This document shows positions 50,978 to 57,884 of a DNA stretch of 64,000 nucleotides, piece by piece. The notes under the pieces were generated by a model. That model made no database searches. It worked only from the letters and a program-made list of their open reading frames with translations, and had not been told where the DNA came from. Each line of letters begins with the position of its first letter. The stretch's first letter is position 1. The stretch covers positions 94,955-158,954 of the forward strand of contig NZ_SLVF01000019.1 of assembly GCF_004345365.1 (NCBI RefSeq). Direction: 5' to 3'. This DNA is from Kribbella sp. VKM Ac-2568 (GTDB taxonomy: Bacteria > Actinomycetota > Actinomycetes > Propionibacteriales > Kribbellaceae). The position numbers were made by a program, and so were the translations under genes.

Positions 50978-51679
50978 ATGGCCCGTACTGCGCTCGTCGT
51001 CGGAGGTACCAGTGGTATCGGCGCGGCCACCGCGCTCCGGCTGGCCGCCGACGGCGCCACCGTCCTCGCGGCCGGCCTCAACACGGCGGCGGCGTCACCC
51101 GAGCTCCGACAGGCGGTTGAACTCCACGAACTCGATCTCCGCACACCAGGCGCGCTGGAGGACCTGATCACCTCACGTCCGCGGCTCGACGTACTGGTGA
51201 ACGCGGCCGGCATCATCCGCCGGGGCGACGAGCACCGGCCGGAGGTGTTCGCCGAGGTGGTCGAGATCAACCTCACCGGCGCGATGCGAGCCGCGGCCGC
51301 CGCGCACGAGCTCCTTGCCGAGAGCAAGGGCTGCATCGTCAACGTGGCGTCGATGCTGAGCTACTTCGGCGGCCCGCTGGTGCCGGGGTACAGCGCGAGC
51401 AAGGGCGGGATCGTGCAGCTCACCAAGTCGCTCGCGGTGGCGTGGGCCGCCGAGGGGATCCGGGTGAACGCGGTCGCCCCCGGCTGGATCGCCACCGACC
51501 TGACCGCGGCCCTGCAGGCCGACCCGGTCACCGCCGAGCGGATCCTCTCCCGTACGCCGATGGCGCGCTGGGGCCGCGCCGCGGAAGTCGCCGGCGCGAT
51601 CGCCTTCCTGACCGGACCCGACGCCACCTTCATCACGGGCGCGGTGCTGCCCGTCGACGGCGGCTACCAGAGCAGCTGA
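50978..51679 (+). CDS. SDR-family oxidoreductase
   Basis: A 233-residue short-chain dehydrogenase: VVGGTSGIGAATALRLA for dinucleotide binding, NAAG near residue 75, VNVASM with the Ser, YSASKG with Tyr and Lys, and VDGGY at the C-terminus. The glycine motif is GGTSGIG, so the fold is standard; NADP preference cannot be read. It is followed 15 bases later by a cupin gene, and the pair probably acts in one aromatic or sugar-alcohol catabolic step. ATG at 50978 chosen from the family start; no strong ribosome site. Confidence 0.9.
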   Translation: MARTALVVGGTSGIGAATALRLAADGATVLAAGLNTAAASPELRQAVELHELDLRTPGALEDLITSRPRLDVLVNAAGIIRRGDEHRPEVFAEVVEINLTGAMRAAAAAHELLAESKGCIVNVASMLSYFGGPLVPGYSASKGGIVQLTKSLAVAWAAEGIRVNAVAPGWIATDLTAALQADPVTAERILSRTPMARWGRAAEVAGAIAFLTGPDATFITGAVLPVDGGYQSS

Positions 51680-51694
51680 CCCACTGGAGGAACG

Positions 51695-52186
51695 ATGACC
51701 AGCCAGATCCCGATCTCCGCCGGCGTGCCCGCGGAGATCGCCGTGCAGGCGATGCCGGACGACGACCGGTTGTGGGTGCCGCAGGCGCCGGACGTGTGGT
51801 TCCGGCCGCTGATGCTGAATACGATCACCGGGCAGTGGTGCAACCTGCTCAAGGTGACCCGGGCCGGGATCGTGTCCCGGCACCGGCACCCGAGCGCGGT
51901 GTTCGGCTACGTGATCAAGGGCCGCTGGCAGTACGACGAGCACGACTGGGTCGCGGAGACGGGGTCGTTCGTCTACGAGCCGCCCGGTGAGATCCACACC
52001 CTGCGGGTGCCGGAGAACACGACCGAGATGGTGACCTTCTTCAACATCTCCGGCGCGATGATCTACGTCGACGACGAGGGCAACCAGATCGGCTACGAGG
52101 ACACCTTCACCAAGATCCAGCTCTGCCGCGACCACTACGCGGCGAACGGCCTCGGCGCCGACTACGTCGACCAGTTCATCCGCTGA
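51695..52186 (+). CDS. Cupin, 2,4'-dihydroxyacetophenone dioxygenase-like
   Basis: A 163-residue single-domain cupin. The metal site is seen in SRHRHPSAVFGYVIKGRWQYDE (His, His, Glu-type ligands) and GSFVYEPPGEIHTLRVPE (third His). YGYEDTFTK-like IGYEDTFTKIQLCRDHYAANG at the end is characteristic of the 2,4'-dihydroxyacetophenone dioxygenase (ring/side-chain C-C cleavage) family in many annotations. Activity here is inferred. It is co-oriented with the SDR, which might reduce or oxidise the substrate or product. GGAGGAACG precedes the ATG. Confidence 0.82.
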   Translation: MTSQIPISAGVPAEIAVQAMPDDDRLWVPQAPDVWFRPLMLNTITGQWCNLLKVTRAGIVSRHRHPSAVFGYVIKGRWQYDEHDWVAETGSFVYEPPGEIHTLRVPENTTEMVTFFNISGAMIYVDDEGNQIGYEDTFTKIQLCRDHYAANGLGADYVDQFIR

Positions 52187-52512
52187 GGCCCCCCGTCCCC
52201 TGAGCCCCCACGTCCGCTCACCGGCACTGGCTTGACGCTATAGATAGCGGGTATATATTCCCCGAGCCGGTTCAGGATCTCCTCGGCGTGCGGCAGCAAC
52301 GCCCGCACTTCCGGGGTCAGGGCGGCCGGGTGCGCAGTACGGTCGAAGAGTTGGACGCCGAGGGCCTTCTCGAGCTCGGCGACGTGCTCGCTGATCCGCG
52401 ACTGGGAGCGGAAGGTCGCCTTGGCCGCGGCCGAGAAGCCGCCGTGCCGCGCGACGGCCACGAAGGAGACGATCCAGTCCAGGCGGTAGCCGTACGCCGC
52501 GGTCAGGTCCAT
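52162..52512 (-). pseudogene. Truncated LysR regulator (HTH only)
   Basis: About 84 codons encode the LysR winged helix and linker: LDWIVSFVAVARHGGFSAAA, KATFRSQSRISEHVAELEKA, LGVQLFDRTAHPAALTPEVR, LLPHAEEILNRLG. Family members then continue for about 200 residues of inducer-binding domain; here the frame runs into an unrelated promoter-like sequence and stops at 52162. The reading beyond about 52262 is nonsense. It may still be expressed as a short DNA-binding peptide, but the regulator is broken. It is antisense to the promoter below. Confidence 0.75.
52232..52259 (+). promoter_or_regulatory. Strong promoter with operator-like palindrome
   Basis: TTGACG (52232-52237), 16 bases, TATATT (52254-52259). 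The palindrome CGCTATAGATAGCG (52236-52249, 6-bp arms) overlaps the -35 and spacer, an ideal place for a repressor. It points towards the flavoprotein gene 308 bases away, across the antisense of the LysR stub. Confidence 0.65.
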
Positions 52513-52566
52513 GGCTGATCAGGCTAGCCGGGAAGAGAGACAACCGCTCCGGCTGTTGTCATCAGT

Positions 52567-53628
52567 GTGAAGACGACCCAGGTGGTGGTGATCGGAGCCG
52601 GCCAGGCGGGGCTGTCCGCGGCGTATCACCTGGTCAGGATGGGATTCAGCCGGTACGACGAGGTCGTGGTGCTGGATCGCAACCCGGCCCCGGGTGGAGC
52701 GTGGCAGCACCGCTGGGACTCCCTCACCATGCACGACGTGCACGGGATCGCGAACCTGCCCGGCGTCGCAGTACCGGAGAGTGCGGGTGACGAGCGGGCG
52801 AACGTGTTCGTGCAGCAGTACTTCGCCGACTACGAGGCTCGGTTCGACCTGCCCGTGGTCCGGCCGGTGATCGTGCAGAGCGTGCGCGAGACCCCGGACG
52901 GGTTGTTCGAGGTGACGACGGATCACGACAGCTACCGTGCCGAGGCGATCGTCAACGCCACCGGCACCTGGAACCGGCCGTTCATCCCCTGGTATCCGGG
53001 CATCGAGACCTTCCAAGGCCGGCAACTCCACACTTCCGACTACAACGGCGCCGAAGAGTTCGCCGGACAGCACGTGCTCGTCGTGGGTGGTGGCGCGTCG
53101 GCGGTCCAACTGCTGGCCGAGATCTCTGAAGTCGCCAGTACTACATGGGTCACACGCCGGCCGCCCGAATGGCGCACGGGTGAGGAGTTCGGTTCGGAGA
53201 TCGGGCGCCAGATCATCGCCAAGGTCGAGGCGCGGGTTCGCGCGGGGCTGCCGCCGAAGAGCGTCGTCGCTGTGACCGGGCTGCAGTTGCGCGAGCAGGA
53301 GCAGGCGGCGCTGCGTCGCGGCGTCTACACCAGGCACCCGATGTTCGAGCGGATCACGCCGACCGGTGTCGAGTGGGCCGATGGTCGCAAGGAGCGCGTC
53401 GACACGATCCTGTGGGCGACGGGGTTCCGCGCCGACCTCGGCCATCTCGCTCCGCTGCATCTGCGCGAGCCCTCGGGTGGCATCCGGATGGACGGCACGC
53501 ACGCCGTGCTGGAGCCGCGCGTCCACCTGATCGGGTACGGCCCGTCGGCCAGCACCATCGGCGGCAATCGCGCCGGCTTCACCGCCGCCCGCGAACTGCG
53601 GGACCTGCTGCAACCCGTCGCCGCCTAG
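52567..53628 (+). CDS. FAD/NAD(P)-binding oxidoreductase (flavin monooxygenase-like)
   Basis: A 353-residue flavoprotein. The FAD-binding Rossmann motif GAGQAGLSAAYHL is at residues 10-22; GGAWQHRWDSLTMHDVH follows, the part where flavin monooxygenases and Trx-reductase-like proteins hold FAD. The second dinucleotide motif VVGGGASAVQLLAEI (near 175-190) binds NAD(P)H. ATG(T/F)-type WATGFRADLGHLAPL occurs near 290. It is about 100 residues shorter than Baeyer-Villiger enzymes. The GTG at 52567 is directly at the family start. Confidence 0.88.
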   Translation: MKTTQVVVIGAGQAGLSAAYHLVRMGFSRYDEVVVLDRNPAPGGAWQHRWDSLTMHDVHGIANLPGVAVPESAGDERANVFVQQYFADYEARFDLPVVRPVIVQSVRETPDGLFEVTTDHDSYRAEAIVNATGTWNRPFIPWYPGIETFQGRQLHTSDYNGAEEFAGQHVLVVGGGASAVQLLAEISEVASTTWVTRRPPEWRTGEEFGSEIGRQIIAKVEARVRAGLPPKSVVAVTGLQLREQEQAALRRGVYTRHPMFERITPTGVEWADGRKERVDTILWATGFRADLGHLAPLHLREPSGGIRMDGTHAVLEPRVHLIGYGPSASTIGGNRAGFTAARELRDLLQPVAA

Positions 53629-53634
53629 ACCAGC

Positions 53635-54111
53635 TCAGCCGCGGAGGCGGAAGAGGAGTTCCGTCTCCCAGGTGTCCATGTCGGGCTGCTCGACCGGGTC
53701 GGACTTGTAGACCTCCAGCCGGCTGCCCCACTTGTCGCCGTCGACGTCCCATTCCAGGCCTTGCTCGTCCGCCCAGGCGAGCAGGTCGCGGGTCGCGTCG
53801 TACAGCTTGTCGGGGTGACCGAAGTGCGTGACGCTGGCGTAGCGGCCGCCGGGCAGGACACCGGCGACGATCTCTCCCTCGCCGTGGTGCCGCTCCTCGA
53901 CCGGGACGCCGATCTCGATCACGAGCCCGTTCTCCATGTCGACGACGTCGTACTTGAAGAACACGTCGCCGATCGGGTCGATCGTGCGCGCGGCGAGCCA
54001 GCTGAACAGCTCGGGCGTGCGGTCCGCGAACTTGCCGATCTCGTTCATCGCGACCTTGCCGCGCAGCGCGACGTACGGCTGGTCCTCGCGCTCGACGATG
54101 GTGGGCTCCAT
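53635..54111 (-). CDS. GyrI-like small-molecule-binding protein
   Basis: A 158-residue protein of the GyrI/SOUL-like ligand-binding superfamily (same fold as the sensor domain of BmrR/Rob regulators), but without an HTH. Typical segments are VEREDQPYVALRGKV at the start, VVDMENGLVIEIGVPVEE in the middle and GGRYASVTHFGHPDKLYDATRDLLAW with the conserved acidic/aromatic face. Stand-alone members may act as drug sponges or hydrolases; the role is unknown here. AGGAGAG is eight bases before the ATG at 54111. Confidence 0.82.
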   Translation of the reverse strand: MEPTIVEREDQPYVALRGKVAMNEIGKFADRTPELFSWLAARTIDPIGDVFFKYDVVDMENGLVIEIGVPVEERHHGEGEIVAGVLPGGRYASVTHFGHPDKLYDATRDLLAWADEQGLEWDVDGDKWGSRLEVYKSDPVEQPDMDTWETELLFRLRG

Positions 54112-54266
54112 GCGATCTCTCCTGATCTGTGGGGATGCCAAAGCCATCCTGCCCGAAGGTGGTCTCCCCGCGGGATAGCCAGGCCTTCACCCGCCCGAAA
54201 AACTGGCCATTGCCGTGCTGTGATTTCAGCGGTGTACTGCAAGTGGGGTTCAGGGGGATGGTCACC

Positions 54267-55571
54267 ATGGTGCGGATCAGAGTTGCTTTCGTATTGCTGA
54301 CGGCCGGGCTCTTGCTGGGTCCGGCCCTACCCGCCGCGGCCGAGCCCGCGACCTCGATCGCCTATCCCGTCAGCGCCACGGGGACGCGGTACATCGGGCT
54401 GGCGTTCGACACCTGTACGGCGCCGACCGTCGCGCAGATGACGGCGTGGAAGGCCTCGCCGTACCGGGCTGTCGGGATCTACATCGGCGGGGTCAACCGC
54501 GGGTGCGCGCAACCGCAACTGACGGCCAGTTGGGTCAGCAGCGTGACCAAGCTGGGCTGGCGGCTGATCCCGATCTACATGGGCTACCAGGCACCGTGCA
54601 CGTTCCGGCCGAACGCGGTGAAGATGACGGGGCCATCCGCCGCCGCGCAGGGGACGAGCCAAGCCGCCGACGCGATCGCCAAGGCCAGGGCACTGGGCAT
54701 CCTGCCCGGCAGCGCGATCTACGGCGACATGGAGCACTACAACGCGACCGACACGACCTGCCGGGCGACAGTACTGCGGTACCTGTCCTCGTGGACGAAG
54801 GAGCTGCACCGGCAGGGATATGTGTCGGGCGTGTACGCGCACCAGAATTCGGGCGCAAGGCATCTCGCCGAGGTGTACAACTCGACCTCCTATGCCCGGC
54901 CCGACGCGCTGTGGATCGCCCGCTGGGACCTGAACTCCGCGGTGAGCACGCTGACCAACTGGCCGCTGATCTCCAACCGGTACTGGCTGATCGGCCAGCG
55001 GGCCAAGCAGTACCGGGGTGACCACCTGGAGACGTACGGCGGTGTCACCCTGAACATCGACAACGACCGCCTCGACGCGCCGGTCGCCTCGGTCGCGTAC
55101 GCCTACACGGTTCGGGTGGCCGTGTACTCGCGCACCGGCCCTGGGACCAACTACCCGGCGACGGCAACCCTGGCAGCGAACTCCGGCGTACGGGTCGTGT
55201 GCCAGACCTATGGGACGAAGATCGGCGCCACCATCGTGTGGGACAAGCTGACCAACGGCACCTACGTCTCGGACTACTACGTCAGGACGCCGTCCTACAC
55301 CGGCTACAGCCCGCCGATTCCCGGCTGCAGCTACCCGTACCAGACGACTATCGACAACCTGGCCCGCCGGAAGGGGCCGAGTTCGACATACGAGAGATAC
55401 CCAGGGCTGCTGCCGATCGGCTCACTGGCGTGGGTCACTTGCCAGCGAGCCGGGGGCAAGGTCGGCACTACGGTGGTGTGGGACCGGTTGACGGACGGTA
55501 GCTGGGTCACCGACTACTACGTGGCCAACCCGAGCAACACCACCTACAGCGCTCCGATCCGCCGCTGCTGA
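54267..55571 (+). CDS. Secreted DUF1906 (glycoside-hydrolase-like) protein with two SH3-like repeats
   Basis: A 434-residue secreted protein. Signal peptide 1-24 (VAFVLLTAGLLLGPALPAAA), then a DUF1906/Rv2525c-like TIM-barrel (about 25-270) with YIGLAFDTCTAPTV, AVGIYIGGVNRGC, YGDMEHYN with acidic residues at the expected catalytic place, and GVYAHQNSG. Two C-terminal bacterial SH3-like repeats of about 65 residues follow, each starting with a VY/RKGPGTNYP-type motif and ending IVWDKLTNGTYVSDYYV or VVWDRLTDGSWVTDYYV. A peptidoglycan- or wall-glycan-binding hydrolase is likely. The second ATG (54267) has AGGGGG at the better spacing. Confidence 0.88.
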   Translation: MVRIRVAFVLLTAGLLLGPALPAAAEPATSIAYPVSATGTRYIGLAFDTCTAPTVAQMTAWKASPYRAVGIYIGGVNRGCAQPQLTASWVSSVTKLGWRLIPIYMGYQAPCTFRPNAVKMTGPSAAAQGTSQAADAIAKARALGILPGSAIYGDMEHYNATDTTCRATVLRYLSSWTKELHRQGYVSGVYAHQNSGARHLAEVYNSTSYARPDALWIARWDLNSAVSTLTNWPLISNRYWLIGQRAKQYRGDHLETYGGVTLNIDNDRLDAPVASVAYAYTVRVAVYSRTGPGTNYPATATLAANSGVRVVCQTYGTKIGATIVWDKLTNGTYVSDYYVRTPSYTGYSPPIPGCSYPYQTTIDNLARRKGPSSTYERYPGLLPIGSLAWVTCQRAGGKVGTTVVWDRLTDGSWVTDYYVANPSNTTYSAPIRRC

Positions 55572-55573
55572 TC

Positions 55574-55605
55574 TCCTGGGCCCTGCTGGCTTCTATTGGG
55601 CCCAG
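55574..55605. terminator. Bidirectional terminator
   Basis: A 9-bp stem CCTGGGCCC/GGGCCCAGG with a 14-base loop separates the convergent DUF1906 and cupin genes, overlapping the last codons of the latter. Confidence 0.65.
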
Positions 55606-55964
55606 GGCGGCTGGATCTGGGTGCCGTCGGCCATCGTGCCGGTGAAGCCGGCGGTGATGGCGACGTACAGCTCCGCCGTGGTCCCACCAAGGTTGGAGAG
55701 CTGGATCGGCTCGCCCGCCTGCACGACCAGGGCGTCTCCCGGGCCGAGCTTCTCGCCGTCCGGCGTGATCTGCACCGAGCCCGCCAGCACCATGAACACC
55801 TCGTCCCGGTCGATCGTGTGCGGTTCGTCGTTCCGGACTCCTGGATCGACGGCCAGCCGCCAGGTGCACAGCTGCCGTGAACCGCGGCTCGGCGCGGCCA
55901 GTCCGGTGAACTCGACGCCGTGCAACTGGAACCGCGGCGCGTCCGCGGCATGGATGACCTGCAT
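55593..55964 (-). CDS. Cupin-domain protein
   Basis: A 123-residue single cupin. Metal-binding motif 1 appears as PHTIDRDEVFMVLAGSVQITPDG and motif 2 as GDALVVQAGEPIQLSNLGGT, where the His of motif 2 is replaced by Gln, so metal binding may be incomplete. It is divergent from a MarR gene with an operator-like repeat in between (55981-56014). The ATG at 55964 has AGGGGAG upstream; an ATG 15 bases earlier is less likely. Confidence 0.85.
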   Translation of the reverse strand: MQVIHAADAPRFQLHGVEFTGLAAPSRGSRQLCTWRLAVDPGVRNDEPHTIDRDEVFMVLAGSVQITPDGEKLGPGDALVVQAGEPIQLSNLGGTTAELYVAITAGFTGTMADGTQIQPPWAQ

Positions 55965-55980
55965 GAGCACTCCCCTCATT

Positions 55981-56014
55981 TAGACAAGCTGACTTGTTCA
56001 ATCTGACTTGTCTA
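55981..56014. promoter_or_regulatory. Probable MarR operator in a divergent promoter
   Basis: Outer arms TAGACAAG/CTTGTCTA (8 bp, perfect; 55981-55988 and 56007-56014) enclose another ACAAG-CTGA-CTTGT palindrome (55984-55997). CTGACTTGT occurs twice as a direct repeat. The site covers the 61-base gap between cupin and marR starts. Confidence 0.75.
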
Positions 56015-56025
56015 TCATGGGAGAC

Positions 56026-56490
56026 ATGGCGACGAATGGCAAGCCCGATTTCGGCATCCTGCTGCTGCTCGCGGACCAGGAGTTCGTTCGCGAACTCCGG
56101 GCCGCGACGGCCGAGCAGGGCTTCGACGACCAGGGTCGCTCCGACGGCTTCGTACTCCGCACGCTGGGTGCGGCGCCGACCACGATCAGCGGTCTCGCCG
56201 AGCGGCTGGAGATCAGCAAGCAGGGCGCAGGCCAGATCGTCGAGGACATGGAACGCCGCGGCTACGTCGAACGCCGTCCCGACCCGACCGACGGCCGCGC
56301 CCGCCTCCTCCATCTGTCCTCGAGAGGCGAGGCAGCCCTCGCCGCGGCACGGAAGTTCCACCAGTCCTACGAACGCCGCCTTCGCCGGGAACACGGCGAC
56401 GAGGCGATCGACGCAGTACGGGCCGTCCTCACCGCGATGGCCGGTGAGTCACAGACCACCGACCCGCACTTCCGCGCCCTGATGTTCTGA
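56026..56490 (+). CDS. MarR-family transcriptional regulator
   Basis: About 154 residues. The winged helix occupies residues 45-110 with TISGLAERLEISKQGAGQIV as HTH and YVERRPDPTDGRARLLHL as wing. KQGAGQIVEDMERRGYV is typical of the subgroup that binds small aromatic or oxidising compounds. The start could be ATG 56017 or 56026. Divergent from the cupin gene; likely represses both through the CTTGT half-sites. Confidence 0.9.
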   Translation: MATNGKPDFGILLLLADQEFVRELRAATAEQGFDDQGRSDGFVLRTLGAAPTTISGLAERLEISKQGAGQIVEDMERRGYVERRPDPTDGRARLLHLSSRGEAALAAARKFHQSYERRLRREHGDEAIDAVRAVLTAMAGESQTTDPHFRALMF

Positions 56491-56494
56491 GCGC

Positions 56495-57763
56495 TCAGGC
56501 GAAGTAGGTCGGGAAGAAGTCGTTGGTCGGCCAGGTTTTCACGCCATTGGCCGCGGTCCAGAGCGCGGCGTCGATGTCGCCCCACGACTTGCCGCCGGCG
56601 TCGTCGCGGCGGTTGAACACGGCGGCCCAGCTCATCCCGTTGTAGGTCCGGACCACGATGCTGAAGGTCCCCGGCAGGCTGCCGGTGTGCCAGGTGTTGC
56701 GGCCGGTGCCACCCGTGACGGGACGCACCTGCCAGCCGAGGCCGTAGTACCAGCCGTCGGGGTTCACGCCGGTCGAGGGCTTCGACCAGAACCGGCTCAG
56801 CGAGGTGCTGTTCAGCACGCTCGACGGCGCGTCGAACATCTTCGCCCAGCGGACCAGGTCCGGAGCGCTGGCGATCCAGCCGCCGTTCGCGTCGTGGAGC
56901 CGCATGCTGAACGAGCCGTACGGCGCGGCGACGGTCTTTCCCGACATGTCCAGCACGGTCGGCGCCGTGTACTGCGACTCGTACGACATCTCGCCGGCGT
57001 GCTTCGCGATGGTGTAGCCCTGCGCCATCCGCTTGATCTTCAAGGGAGTGAGCAGTTTCTGCTGCACGTAGGTGGCGTAGCTCAGGCCGCTGACCTTCTC
57101 GATCACCCGGCCGGCCAACAGATAGCCGAAGTTCGAGTACGCGACCTTGGTGCCCGGGTTGAAGTCCAGCTTCTGTCCGGCCATGTACTTGATCACGTCG
57201 GCGTGCTGCAGTTCCATCGGTACACCGAGAGTCCGGGAGATCACGGCGTCCTTGGCGAGCGGGTCACCGGAGACATCGCGATCCCAGCCGCCGAGGTGCT
57301 GCAGCAGTTTCCACAGCGTGATCGTCGACCAGCGCGAGTCCAGGGTCTGACCGGTCGGCGGGGTGATGCCGAGGATGTTGCCGACCGGCGTCGACAGGCT
57401 CAGCTTGCCGTCCTGCACGAGCTTCACGATCGCGGCCGCGGTGAAGGACTTCGACAGGCTCGCGACCCGGAACAGCGAGGTGGGCTGGACGGTCAGCGCC
57501 GTCGACGTACTGTAGCCGCGGGCAAGCACCAGGCGGCCCTTGTAGGTGACCGCGACCTGCCCGGCCGAGATGCCCCGGGCCTGCATGAACGCCTTCATCT
57601 GGTTGTCGAAACCACTCAACGCCGGTACTGCGGTCCCGGTCGCGCGCCAGGTCGCGTCGGCACTGGCCGAGCGGCCCATCACGGTGCCGACTCCGGTCCC
57701 GACGGCAGCGGTCGCTCCGGTCGCCACGGCGAGCTTGCCGAAATTACGGCGCGTCAGTTCCAC
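56495..57763 (-). CDS. Tat-exported beta-lactamase-family serine hydrolase
   Basis: A 422-residue class C beta-lactamase/DD-peptidase-fold enzyme. A twin-arginine signal (ELTRRNFGKLAVATGA) predicts folded export. Active-site motifs are SLSK near residue 103 (SxxK in FRVASLSKSFTAAA), YSN near 213 (YSNFGYLLAG) and HTG near 368 (WHTGSLPG), all intact. Probable esterase, D-peptidase or beta-lactamase-like role in wall metabolism. GGAG lies before the ATG. Convergent with marR with four bases between. Confidence 0.92.
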   Translation of the reverse strand: MELTRRNFGKLAVATGATAAVGTGVGTVMGRSASADATWRATGTAVPALSGFDNQMKAFMQARGISAGQVAVTYKGRLVLARGYSTSTALTVQPTSLFRVASLSKSFTAAAIVKLVQDGKLSLSTPVGNILGITPPTGQTLDSRWSTITLWKLLQHLGGWDRDVSGDPLAKDAVISRTLGVPMELQHADVIKYMAGQKLDFNPGTKVAYSNFGYLLAGRVIEKVSGLSYATYVQQKLLTPLKIKRMAQGYTIAKHAGEMSYESQYTAPTVLDMSGKTVAAPYGSFSMRLHDANGGWIASAPDLVRWAKMFDAPSSVLNSTSLSRFWSKPSTGVNPDGWYYGLGWQVRPVTGGTGRNTWHTGSLPGTFSIVVRTYNGMSWAAVFNRRDDAGGKSWGDIDAALWTAANGVKTWPTNDFFPTYFA

Positions 57764-57884
57764 GGAGGTGAACTCCTTCGATCTGCAGGGGGCAGGTGTT
57801 CGTCGCGCGAGGAACGTTACTGCTAGACCGGTTCAGCTCAGAGGTTCGTCGAGGATCCAACTGGCGGCTGGTCGACGGTTCGGC

